Below are positions 44,322 through 54,116 of a stretch of 64,000 nt of DNA, in pieces. The DNA comes from Cercospora beticola (lineage: Eukaryota > Ascomycota > Dothideomycetes > Mycosphaerellales > Mycosphaerellaceae). Where the stretch lies: contig NC_088936.1 of the NCBI RefSeq assembly GCF_033473495.1, positions 5,022,001 through 5,086,000 on the forward strand, in the 5' to 3' direction. The first letter of the stretch is position 1. Every line of letters starts with the position of its first letter. Under the pieces are notes generated by a model that ran no database searches, was not told the DNA's origin, and was given only the letters and a program-made list of their open reading frames with translations. Both the position numbers and the translations under genes were made by a program.

Positions 44322-46660
44322 CTATATTGCATTTACTACTCCCTGGATTTCATACTCATCTTTCCGCGCTCCTCCCCTTTCTCGATCTCCCACGAGCTGA
44401 GTATCTACTATCTGCAGGTTGACGGCAACATTGTCCATTCCGGCGCACTTCATCAGCATATCCGCCCCGCGAGTGCTGGAGTCTATCGATATTGTCAACT
44501 CTTCGCCGATCGACAGATCGACATCGTGAATGGTCTGACGCGTTGCCTGGGCCACATCATTAGATCCAGAGAATTGTAGCAACATATTGGAGTTTTTGAG
44601 ATTCTCCATGCTGATATGGAGCTCGAGCCAGTGGTGTCTCACAATATTCGTCGAATCTGCTCGAACGAGACAAGTGTGGACCCGAGCAGGTGATTTGTCT
44701 CCATCAAGAGGAGCCTGCTTTTCTGGCAATAACAAACTCGGTTTCGCCATGGTACTGTCATGATAGTCAGAGGATTCACCGGTATGACTATCGGACAACC
44801 TGCCCAAAGCAAGCCAAGCACTGCTTGGTTTCGTCTTTGTGATCGAGTCATGGCGCTCTTCTATCCTGTTTCTTCCGGACCCCAGCCTGTACACTGCTTT
44901 GGACTGTTCCAAAGAATATTGATCCAGAGTAGCGACATTCCCAACAACACATCCCTGCGAGGTGTCTGACAAGTCAGCCGCGTGAGGTGGCGGAACCTCA
45001 TTGCCTTCGTTCCTATCGTTCTTCCTTGACGATATTGCCGAGTCTCGTCGCTCTGCGTCGTGTTGGTCAATTGGTTGGGCAGGTGAGGCATTATCTGCAC
45101 GCGAGGCTTTGGGAGACGTCTCGTTAGAGTTTAGGGAGGTTGGGCTGCATGAGTGCGTGATCTGCTGTAAGTTGGTGCTTCCGACGTCTATGGTTTCGAT
45201 TCCTTGTTGGCTGTATGGTGATAACTTGTGTTCCAGGCTCTCCAGTGTTGAGCTGCACCTTTCGTCAGCTGGGCGCGACATTATCCTGCGCGCAGCCTCA
45301 GTGCACAACGAAAAGATCGACGCTTTTCGCAAGGCGTGAATACGCAAATCCAGCAAACTCTGTGGCTTCGGTGGTAGCATGACGGGTCGAGAGGGCTTTG
45401 GAGCTACGAGCGCAGCTTGCACGACCTTTGCAGTTGCCCGAAGGGCTCTCTTCATGATCAGACGGGTTTCGTCAGTGAAAGCTGGAGAGTCGGGAATAGT
45501 CCATTGTTCGTAAACCTCGCCATGCGAGATCGGGATCGAGTAGGTTCCATGAGAGAGAATGAAGGTGCTGCATAGATAGCATGGCCGTTTGCTGGCAGCT
45601 ATTGCTCGAGGCTTCGTAATGTCTGTGGTCGTCTCGTGATACGCAAGAAGTTGTATTTCAGCGTGGACATAGTGCTTTTTGCCGTGCTTGAGTGGCCAAA
45701 TCTCTGGCTTTGGCGCAGGGAGAATGTGCAGTGTCAAGTCCTGAAAGGCCTTGTGGTAGGATCTTGCGCAAACACTGAGGTATAAACAGATCCTCCAGTA
45801 CGCAGCCAGTTTCTGGACTGCTCTAACTTCTCTACGCTCACTGAAACGCTTGGGTACTCCCAGCCTCAGCAATTTACTTTCCAAACAACCATTGAAACTT
45901 GTTTCCGCAAAGCTAACATCGAAGGAGCTGCCGTAGACCAGTTCGAATGCTGCTTTAGCGGCATTTACCAGCCTATCTATCTCCTCCTCCGTAGGGTCAT
46001 GATATTGGATCTTGACACGTGAGTCCTGTACTTCCGAGATCGAAGTGACAAGTGCCTCGACCTGGAATAGAAGGCCGCGTTTTTCGGTGGAGGGCACGCC
46101 TTGCAGAGCTTCAATCTGGCCGGACAATTCTTGGAGACGGGTCGCTACCAGAAACGTTGTGCCATGCTTCCTGAACTTCAGACGGTCTTGTATGCGAGTG
46201 CGATTTAAAGCGACCATCTCACGACAGCAAGCTTCCGCACAGGAGTGCCGAGAAATGGCTGCAACGATATAAGCTCTATTTTATTGCTCGAACATGACTT
46301 ACTGCATGATGCGCATTGTCGCAGACGCGCGAAACTGACTTCGAACCTCCGGCGGACTCGTTCAGATATGCCCTCGTTCGCGGACAGCGAGACCGCAAGC
46401 CCGGTGCCGTCCTTTGTTGGAGCGATCGTTGCGGCAGCAACGCTGCCTGGCTGACTGCTGACGGCAGCAAGGAAAGCGAAGTCCTCGGCTAAGCGAGTCT
46501 CCACGCCCAGTGGGAGAAGATATTTGGTTTCCTCGTCCGCTGTTGAGGTTGCCCCGTAAGTGCTATGCACATTCGGGAGAGGCTGCTGATGAGTACACTT
46601 TCGCAATTGGGCGATATCGTCTTCGAAACTCGCGCGGTCCAGCCCTCGCCAAATCGACAT
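44322..46660 (-). CDS. OTT_1508-like deaminase-domain protein
   Basis: Exons 46303-46660 and 44322-46258, with a very short 44-nt intron (GTAAGT...TTGCAG); 764 residues. The splice joins RLRQCASC to T|ISRHSC. The central part has the cytidine-deaminase-fold metal motifs HAEIQLL (His and catalytic Glu) and RPCYLCSTFI (PCxxC), followed by THG/SHG-like ISHGEVYEQW. This pattern matches the OTT_1508-like family, expanded in fungi and of unknown substrate. The first 170 residues include RLAEDFAFLAA, also typical of these fungal proteins. The C-terminal 330 residues are Ser/Thr-rich and apparently disordered. Nucleic-acid or nucleotide deamination is inferred from fold only. Confidence 0.75.
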
Positions 46661-47223
46661 TGGCCAGGACTTCTCTGTGCTTCAAGTGAAGGGCGTTGCG
46701 GACATTGCATGCCGTTCTGCCTGTTGTCGTGCATGGCTTGACGTTGTGGCCAACGGAGCCGGCGCCGGAATCTTGACAGGGACTGCTTGCAAGGTTTGAC
46801 CCCCATGGCGCGTGGGCGATTCACTCTTGCTTGTGTAGTAGCCACAAGAAGCGGTAGGGTGGCAAGTGGTGGAACATGAATCCTGACTGCTGATGCAGGC
46901 GAATGCTCGACGCGACCCACAAGAAGGCGCTTGAACTTTTATCCAGCCGCCTCAGGACGAAGTCTTGGCAAATTTTGACCTCCTCCCTTCGTCAGTCCAG
47001 TTGATCGTCTGCAGTCACCAGCCTTATTTTTTCCGTGTCACGTTCTTTCCAGCAGCTCTACAGGACAAGAGCCTCTTTGTCTGCTTCCTGCATCTCACGG
47101 AGATGTTTTCCGCGTTGTCCTACATCGATCCCAGGAGTCGCGTCATCGGTCATCGCGTCAAGATGCTCATCGACAAGGCAGAGTTCACCTAAAAGCCATT
47201 CAGATAGCGATGTTAACAGACCA
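46661..47223. promoter_or_regulatory. divergent intergenic region, possibly with an undetected first exon
   Basis: About 560 bases upstream of both the deaminase gene and the unknown gene at 47224. From about 47000 to 47223 the plus strand stays open in the frame of the downstream gene and codes for Arg/Ser-rich sequence (RSFQQLYRTRAS, CISRRCFPRC) that looks like a mitochondrial presequence, but I find no ATG in frame, so an upstream exon is possible. Confidence 0.4.
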
Positions 47224-48246
47224 ATGCGTGTCGAGTTTCCATCCAGAAGGAAGGCTGGAGATTCGTCATTCGAGTATGCTTTTCAGAGACGAGAAAAAGA
47301 AGAAAGAGAGACCGCTGCTCTGCCTCTGATCTTACCAGACCAGTTCGCACTTCTTTCGAAACAGGGCCAGGCAACACCTGAGCATGCGCGCTCGTGCGTA
47401 TACCACTTGAAAAATGACCTGCAAATCAAGCCGCTATCGCAGCGAGGCTCCGATAGCGAAGCTGGACACGTCGGCGGGAGAGTCCTTCATTGGCTGTGGG
47501 GCCAAGACATGAATGTCAGGGACGAGCTTTCGCTGGATCGGATCTTTGTGGAACGTCTTTCTTATTTCTTGGTCGCCGAAGGCAGAGAGGAATTCCTTTG
47601 GAAATGGCTGCTCCACGAATTGGCGACCACGAAGCGCCGCGTGAATAAGCCCGGACGCCACCTTTGGGTACCTGGAATCATGAACGCCCAGCGTGAGTTT
47701 TTTGATTCCGTTGTTCCGCCTCTGAGAACTCTGCACAGAGCATTAGAAGATTTCTCGGGCAGGCGTTTGTGGCCTATGACTTTTGCTGCAGCCGTGGCTG
47801 GTCAAATTATGATTACAAGCAACAATGTACCACCCTACGACCCCGCTCTGTTTACTGTGGTGCTGCGTGCCAACGAGGCTGGCAAGAAAGGTCCAGTCCT
47901 TAGATACACTCAAGCGGCTGCGATGCTCTTCCACCCGACACAGCCGAATGCCAGGTTTTTCTTGAATGAGACATCTGAGTACCTGAAGCTCGGCATCAAC
48001 ACGGCTCGAGACGCTGCACAGAATGCATTCGCAGCACATGTCCTTCGTGCTGCATATATATTTCGACTCCAGAACAACGCCAAAGATGCAGCCTGGCTAG
48101 AAGCCATTGTGAAAACAAGGTTTCCCGTTGTCTGGGCCGCCCGGGAGAAGAAAAGGTTGACGGAGCTGGAGACTGACCCTAAGCTGGAAGTATTGCGGCG
48201 TCAATACACAGGCCAGGCACCGCCGACTTTTGATCCTTGGAGTTGA
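47224..48246 (+). CDS. protein of unknown function, probably mitochondrial
   Basis: At least 340 residues from the first in-frame ATG (47224, MRVEFPSRRKAGDSS). The frame is open a further 63 codons upstream and codes for an Arg/Ser-rich stretch resembling a mitochondrial targeting sequence, so the true start may lie in an earlier exon. Visible blocks include ALLSKQGQATPEHARSCVYH, EEFLWKWLLHEL, VPGIMNAQREFFDSVVPPL and ARFFLNETSEYLKLGI. It is rich in helical, Trp- and Arg-containing segments with no membrane spans. I do not recognise a named family. Even composition and lack of internal stops over 1 kb support a real gene. Confidence 0.65.
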   Translation: MRVEFPSRRKAGDSSFEYAFQRREKEERETAALPLILPDQFALLSKQGQATPEHARSCVYHLKNDLQIKPLSQRGSDSEAGHVGGRVLHWLWGQDMNVRDELSLDRIFVERLSYFLVAEGREEFLWKWLLHELATTKRRVNKPGRHLWVPGIMNAQREFFDSVVPPLRTLHRALEDFSGRRLWPMTFAAAVAGQIMITSNNVPPYDPALFTVVLRANEAGKKGPVLRYTQAAAMLFHPTQPNARFFLNETSEYLKLGINTARDAAQNAFAAHVLRAAYIFRLQNNAKDAAWLEAIVKTRFPVVWAAREKKRLTELETDPKLEVLRRQYTGQAPPTFDPWS

Positions 48247-49250
48247 ATGACGAAATGTTCGATTCACGATCCGCTTCCATCTGTCTGCCTTGTCGAATGT
48301 CGACTGGAGCACCGTGTCCTCGGAGAGAATCCTTCACATTCACTCGACTTCCTCAACGAGTAGCACGAACTGTACCGGACCGCCTGAAGAACTATGTGGC
48401 CGAGCACGGAGATGGTGCTCCGTGCTAGTGGACAACGACGAAAACGCTTACCTACTGGTAACGTGGGAATGGATATCTGGTACTGTCCAATGAATAGGTC
48501 GTCACATGCAGCTGTCCAACTAGACGCGCCTGCGAAGTTTGGCCTTAGCTGGGCGAGGTCTCTCTACCTCGCATCCATATCCTTCCTGTGCCACCTACGC
48601 CCAAACAACAGACGTGCGGCTGTCGATGCGCACAATACACCGAGCACAAGCGATCACACAAGTCACTCGGGCACCATTATGTTCTCATTTGAGCCTTCGC
48701 CGTAGTGACATTGCTTTGAATGCTCATTCCTGCAATGCCGTTGCTGAATTTTGGGGAGGTATGTGATCGACGCATATTCTCGCATGACTATCGAATCTGC
48801 AAGTGAGCAACCGCTGCTGCGAATGGAGAATGCGGATTGATAAGAACATAAACATCGTCCGCGAACATCAGTGTTTCCGCCTAGAAGAACCATACTGAAA
48901 TGCTCTTTAGTGCGTCTTACAATCCGGCGGCGATATTACGCACACGACTGGTAAGAGGTCTCCAGCCTCGGACGAGATCGTCCTTACCCAATCTAGGCTT
49001 TCCAGATCACTGGAACCTAACGACGTCCCTGCGTCTGCTTCCAGAGGTGACGCAACTTGTGGAAAGTTTCGCGTTAGCGCAAGTCTGCGTTTCGATCTAC
49101 GCTAGCAGACTCATTCGCATTCGAGCCACTTTCCCGGAATGAATGACCTGGATTATGGCGTGCCATACAAACCTACTCGGAGCTGTGCTCTCTGTTTATA
49201 CTCAGCGACTGTGATTCGACACACCGACAGGTTCCAAGTCCGCATCAGCA
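48247..49250. promoter_or_regulatory. intergenic region upstream of the NRPS gene
   Basis: 1.0 kb at the left edge of the second cluster. No supported gene. TTTATA lies at about 49194, roughly 55 bases before the NRPS start, as a possible TATA element. Confidence 0.4.
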
Positions 49251-52200
49251 ATGTCGGCAACTGCAACTATCGATGCCACCAGCCAGGACGGCGACAATGA
49301 GTCCATTGAGCGAATACTGTTGGCATGTGCGCTATTACGCAGTCGGCAACAAATGACTGCTGATGTGGCTTTCACTGCTCATATCGAAAATGCTGTCAGC
49401 TCGCGGTCTGTTCAACTCAATTTGGACATTGATGAGCAGGTTGCTGTTGGCAGCCTCATAAGCCAGATCGAGAACCTGACGATACATCAATCGAACGTCT
49501 CCGGGACCGATGAACAGGGAAACGGACAGCCAGACAAGGATCAAGACCTTCTTTTCAAGCTTACAGGATCCTGCTGGCACATCCAAGGCGACTTTTCCAT
49601 GTCTTATGCGACTTCCTTCGAACAGACTTTGCAGCATGTCTACAGACAGATCTGTGAATCACCACCAGAGTGTATGGTCTCAAGCATTGAGGTAGTGGGA
49701 AAGGAAGATATCAGGTGGCTACTCGACAATTCTGTCAAAGAAGTGCCTCCGGCCAATCCATTGGACGGCGCAGCTCTGTTCCAGCAATGCATAGCAGAAT
49801 GGCATCAGGATGTTGCCGTCGACGCGTGGGATGGCAGGCTGACCTATGCGGAACTGGACAAGGGATCTACAAGACTTGCGGCACTTTTGATAGCACGAGG
49901 TGTACGACCTGGTACCGTACTGCCGCTGCTTTTTCAGTACTCGAAATGGGTGGTGATATCAGTGCTAGCAACTTGGAAAGCCGGAGCAGCATTTGTGTTT
50001 ATTGATCCGACGCATCCGCCAACACGAATTCGCAATCTGGTGCAGCAGGTTCAAGCTCCATTTGTTCTCACGCAGCGGGACCTGTCTCCTGATATCGAGC
50101 TGGGCGGCGATGTGCGGAGTCTAGTGCTTGAAAGCATGAAAGCAGAAGTGGACGACCTCAGTGGCAATACCGAGATCTCGCTACCTTCCGTGGATCCTGA
50201 GTCTCCAGCATACATAATCTTCACATCTGGAAGCACCGGACAACCAAAGGCAGCGGTGCACACACATCTGGCTTTCTGTTCTGGTGCTCTTCATCAAGCA
50301 GAATTGCTTGGATTCTCTCGCACGACCCGCACGATCGAGAACGCACCTCTCATCTTTGCTGGAGCTATACCCGAGCTTTTGTTCACGATACTGAGAGGCG
50401 GCTGTCTGTGCATAGCCACGCTAGAGGATCGAACAAAAGATATCGCCGCTTGTGTGCGCAAATTTCAGACCAATATGCTCGTGATTTCGTCTTCGGTAGC
50501 GGCAGCGCAGGATCCTGCTCAATTTGTCCCTCGACAGAGATTATTAATGGGCGCAGAATCGCTACCTTCACACACCGCGAAAGCGTGGGCAGCATCGCAC
50601 GACAATTGCAATGGATATGGCTCGACCGAAACGAATACAGTAGCTACCTGCTGTCCAATCAACAGTACTGAGTCCGTGAAGAATGTGGGACGTGGAGCAG
50701 CTCATCAGTACTGGGTTGTCGATGCCTTGGATTATAATCGTCTCTTGCCACCTGGCTGGCTTGGAGAAGTGATCGTCGAAGGTCACGCACTTGCTGCTGA
50801 GTATCTGGGCAATCCTGAAGCCACGAACAAAGCCTTTCCTCCTGTACCAAGATGGGTTCCGATGGTGCGTGGTCAGAAGCCATGCACAACTAGATTCTTC
50901 AGAACAGGTGACCTCGGAAGGATAGCCGAAGACGGTGGCCTCGAAGTTCATGGACGTACGGATCCATTGCAGGTCAAGCTGCGAGGTCAGAGAATCGAGC
51001 TGGGCGAAATAGAGGCAGTCACCATTCAGAGCTTCGAGAAGACGCCTCTTGTGGCTGAACTCATTCATCCTAAAGGCCAGGATCGACCCTCTATTGCTCT
51101 CTTCTTTGTCGCTACGACTTGGGTTGAGGCGCTTGGAGATGACTTCTTCGAGAAGAGTATTTCTTTGAGCGAGAGTCAGAGATTGCAATTAGAACAGGTC
51201 AGGGAAAGCCTAGTGAAAGCATGGGACGACTCTCTGCCAGCCTACATGAAACCTTCTTATCTTGTGCCACTGTCCAAGCTGCCGCGCACGCAGACTGGAA
51301 AGCTCGACAGGAAAGGTCTCCGAGAAATGGCATCACGGTATGAGGCGGCTGATATAAGCAGTTTGTCCACAAGACAGAATGCCTTACGAAGCTCGGGACA
51401 GCCGAGCGTGGAAATCGATGACCGAGTCCGCGATGCTGTTTGTCAGGTCCTGTCTATCGCGCCCGACCAGCTGGATGGTCGCTCTGCTTTTACAGTATTG
51501 GGCGGAGACTCACTGGGCGCGATTGAGCTAGCTCAAGAGTTGCGGTGTCGTGGCCTCTTGATCTCTCCGGCGGACATCATCAGAGCAGACAGCCTGCAAT
51601 CTCTTACTGAGTATGCTGAGGAGAATGCGGCTGTCACCAATGGCGACAGGCATGCTATGGATGTGACAATCGATGGAATTGAGCGAGACCATTTGCTTCA
51701 GAGGCTTCATCTGTCCGCCGACCAGGTAAAGGAAGTTCTACCTACCACAGACTCGCAAAGCCGCGCGATCAAGCTTGCCACAGGCCCGGAAAGGTCGTTC
51801 GTGTATCACTTTATCCTCGATCTCTCTGGCACGGTTGACAATGCCAAGCTTGAGAGCAGTCTACAGAGGCTGGTAGCTCGACACGATATTCTTCGGACGC
51901 TGTTCACCGACTTGGATGGCCAGATCTTGCAGGTTGTCCTCAACGAGGCTCAGGATATTCCGCAATTCAAGAATGTCGAGAGTCGATCGGCACTGCAATC
52001 GACCATCGACGAATTGACTGCAGGCGACGTTCTGATTGATCGGGTGCCCACCAAAATCTTTGTACTGTTGGTCGAGAATACTGCAAAATGTCTGGTATTC
52101 CGCTTATCCCATGCTCAGTTTGATGGACTATCAATCCCTAATTTATGGTCCAGTCTGCAACAATGTTACGATGATCAAAATACACCTCCTGCTCCAGAAT

Positions 52201-52997
52201 ATTCGAGTTACATCAAGGAGATACTCGGGGCAGATCCAAAGCCGGCGATCGAATATTACACACAGCTTCTCCGGGACGTACCATTTACCGACCTCGTCAA
52301 GAGGGAGACAAAAGATCATGAGCCACAGAATTGTCATCGGCATGCAATCTTGATGTTGAAGCAAAGCGTTGGCTATACAGCAGCCACTGTGTTCGAAGCT
52401 GCGTGGAGTTACGTCCTCGCTTCAGCTTCGGCATGTCGTGCCGTTGCTTTCGACCAGGTCGTCTCTGGACGGCAGCTTTCGCCCCACTCAAATGTCGACG
52501 TTCGCAACCTTGTCGGTGCTTGTCTGAACGATGTTCCCGTTGTGGTGAAGCATCTGCCCAGACAAACGGTACATATGTTGATGAAGCAGATCCAGGACGA
52601 GCGAGCTGCGTCTGCCAAATACGAAACACTCGGCTTCACCAAGATCTTGGGCACATGCACACCGGATCACTGGCCGGCAGACGCGAGGATGACAAGCAGC
52701 GTCCAGTATCGAGGTTTCGAAGAGAGGAAAAGCTTTCAGCTCGGCGATGCCAATTGCGAGGCCAGCATGGTTGAGCGAAGTATGGACCTCGAGGACCTAA
52801 CTGTTGTGGTGACACCGCAGCGAGGAGAAGAGTCCTACAGCTATGATGTTGAATTCCTCTTCTCGGACAGAGTGGTTAGTCACGAGCAAGCTGATCATTG
52901 GTTTCAACAGTTCATACGAGCCTTTGAAGCATTTACATCCGACGATGCTCCGGAGAAAGAGGTGGAAATACTGCTAGGATGTATCGCTAAGGACTAA
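49251..52997 (+). CDS. nonribosomal peptide synthetase, A-T-C with N-terminal condensation remnant
   Basis: Intronless, 1248 residues. Residues 1-170 resemble the tail of a condensation domain (SCWHIQGDFSMSYATSFEQT) without its HHxxxDG. Adenylation domain about 175-690: A3 FTSGSTGQPKAAV (about 322), A5 NGYGSTETNT, A7 RFFRTGDLGR, A8 LRGQRIELGEIEA, A10 RTQTGKLDRKG. The A4 motif reads IFAGAIPEL, so the Asp that normally holds the substrate amino group appears to be Ala. Carrier: LGGDSLGA (Ser about 753). Condensation domain about 825-1240 with SHAQFDGLS (about 952) and SGRQ...GACLNDVPVV. There is no thioesterase or reductase, so release probably uses the terminal C domain (inference). The substrate may be a hydroxy, keto or aryl acid. 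First gene of the cluster running to 61961. Confidence 0.92.
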   Translation: MSATATIDATSQDGDNESIERILLACALLRSRQQMTADVAFTAHIENAVSSRSVQLNLDIDEQVAVGSLISQIENLTIHQSNVSGTDEQGNGQPDKDQDLLFKLTGSCWHIQGDFSMSYATSFEQTLQHVYRQICESPPECMVSSIEVVGKEDIRWLLDNSVKEVPPANPLDGAALFQQCIAEWHQDVAVDAWDGRLTYAELDKGSTRLAALLIARGVRPGTVLPLLFQYSKWVVISVLATWKAGAAFVFIDPTHPPTRIRNLVQQVQAPFVLTQRDLSPDIELGGDVRSLVLESMKAEVDDLSGNTEISLPSVDPESPAYIIFTSGSTGQPKAAVHTHLAFCSGALHQAELLGFSRTTRTIENAPLIFAGAIPELLFTILRGGCLCIATLEDRTKDIAACVRKFQTNMLVISSSVAAAQDPAQFVPRQRLLMGAESLPSHTAKAWAASHDNCNGYGSTETNTVATCCPINSTESVKNVGRGAAHQYWVVDALDYNRLLPPGWLGEVIVEGHALAAEYLGNPEATNKAFPPVPRWVPMVRGQKPCTTRFFRTGDLGRIAEDGGLEVHGRTDPLQVKLRGQRIELGEIEAVTIQSFEKTPLVAELIHPKGQDRPSIALFFVATTWVEALGDDFFEKSISLSESQRLQLEQVRESLVKAWDDSLPAYMKPSYLVPLSKLPRTQTGKLDRKGLREMASRYEAADISSLSTRQNALRSSGQPSVEIDDRVRDAVCQVLSIAPDQLDGRSAFTVLGGDSLGAIELAQELRCRGLLISPADIIRADSLQSLTEYAEENAAVTNGDRHAMDVTIDGIERDHLLQRLHLSADQVKEVLPTTDSQSRAIKLATGPERSFVYHFILDLSGTVDNAKLESSLQRLVARHDILRTLFTDLDGQILQVVLNEAQDIPQFKNVESRSALQSTIDELTAGDVLIDRVPTKIFVLLVENTAKCLVFRLSHAQFDGLSIPNLWSSLQQCYDDQNTPPAPEYSSYIKEILGADPKPAIEYYTQLLRDVPFTDLVKRETKDHEPQNCHRHAILMLKQSVGYTAATVFEAAWSYVLASASACRAVAFDQVVSGRQLSPHSNVDVRNLVGACLNDVPVVVKHLPRQTVHMLMKQIQDERAASAKYETLGFTKILGTCTPDHWPADARMTSSVQYRGFEERKSFQLGDANCEASMVERSMDLEDLTVVVTPQRGEESYSYDVEFLFSDRVVSHEQADHWFQQFIRAFEAFTSDDAPEKEVEILLGCIAKD

Positions 52998-53000
52998 TCA

Positions 53001-53636
53001 CTACATCTTAGCTAGCCTTGCTCTTGGATCGACTTGTGCTTTGTCATGTTGTGCAGACGCCAGAATCTCATCATTCATATCCCTCATTTCTGCCATAATG
53101 GTAGCGAATCTGTTGCCAATCTGCACCACACGAGCTTCAATCGTGACCCTGGACCCTACAGGCACAGGTCTGTAGTACGAGATCGACAAGTTCCTGCTCA
53201 CTCCGTGAAATTCCCAAAATCCCTTTCGGGCTTTTGGGGCTACAGCCATTGACGTGGTCATGTCGAAGATCAAGGCTGTAGCTGCCCCATGCAGCTGACC
53301 GATCGCCGAGCACATCTCCGGCTTGATCGATACGGAGTATCTTGCGACTGGTAGTGATTTGGACGGCCCCGAGTCTGCAAGCTCAGGATCGACCGAGACC
53401 ACTTGCAGGTTCTTCACCATCACAAGCTCTTCAAATGCCTATTTTGGACGACACAAGGTTGATCAGTTGACGTGGCTGCACCTGAGTTGCGTGATACTTA
53501 CCTCATGTCGAGAGGTGTCCGCTACCCTGCTTCTTCTGGCGTAGGACTCAATCTGGTAATTGACGCGGTCAAGAGAGCTGTGCATGTCGATTCGCGTAAG
53601 AACGCCATCTGGCAGATTCTGTAATTGAGAAACCAT
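53001..53636 (-). CDS. hotdog-fold thioesterase (PaaI/ACOT13-like)
   Basis: Exons 53502-53636 and 53001-53438, 190 residues; the 63-nt intron joins SRHE to AFEELVMVKNL. Core hotdog motif GQLHGAATALIFDMTTSMAV (HG...D), followed by VSRNLSISYYRPVPVGSRV and VIQIGNRFA-like strands, as in 4HBT/PaaI acyl-CoA thioesterases. Expected to hydrolyse acyl- or aryl-thioesters on CoA or carrier proteins. The stop codon is only three bases from the NRPS stop codon (tail to tail), so the two 3' UTRs must overlap. In the cluster it could edit misloaded carriers or release product (inference); it has no targeting signal. Confidence 0.87.
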
Positions 53637-54116
53637 GATTCTGGTGCAATTTTCAGCGTGGAGAGGGACGTCGCTACATCTACAAGTGCATTCTATTCGC
53701 AAGATTTCGGAGGGCTTGTGTCATGCAGCAAGGCAGTACCGGGACACGACTAGCCATCCACCGCGTTTTCCATATCCAGCAAGTGTGCAATGTTGCATCT
53801 GGTAGCCAGGGACGGCGATCACATCGCTGCTCCCCAACGGTGTTCATGGTGACGATACTCTGCATTGAGTTTCCACAAGTCTCAGCACAATTAGACTTTG
53901 CTACCACTGCATATCCTAGTGGCTAAATGGACCATTCGACAAAGATACGGTTCATTCTAGCGCACCTCGCTTTCCATGTGACATTAATTGAGGCTTTGGG
54001 CGAAAGATGTGCCGATTGGTCATGCAGTGGAATATGTCAACACATCTGCCGTGCCACGCGATCTCACCACGATAAACAATCTGAGCGGCAACAGGACAAC
54101 GGAGAGTATCTCATCA
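53637..54116. promoter_or_regulatory. divergent promoter between thioesterase and UbiA-family genes
   Basis: About 480 bases. The frame of the UbiA-family gene is open upstream to 53988 but without an ATG, so it is taken as leader. No other gene was recognised. Confidence 0.4.
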
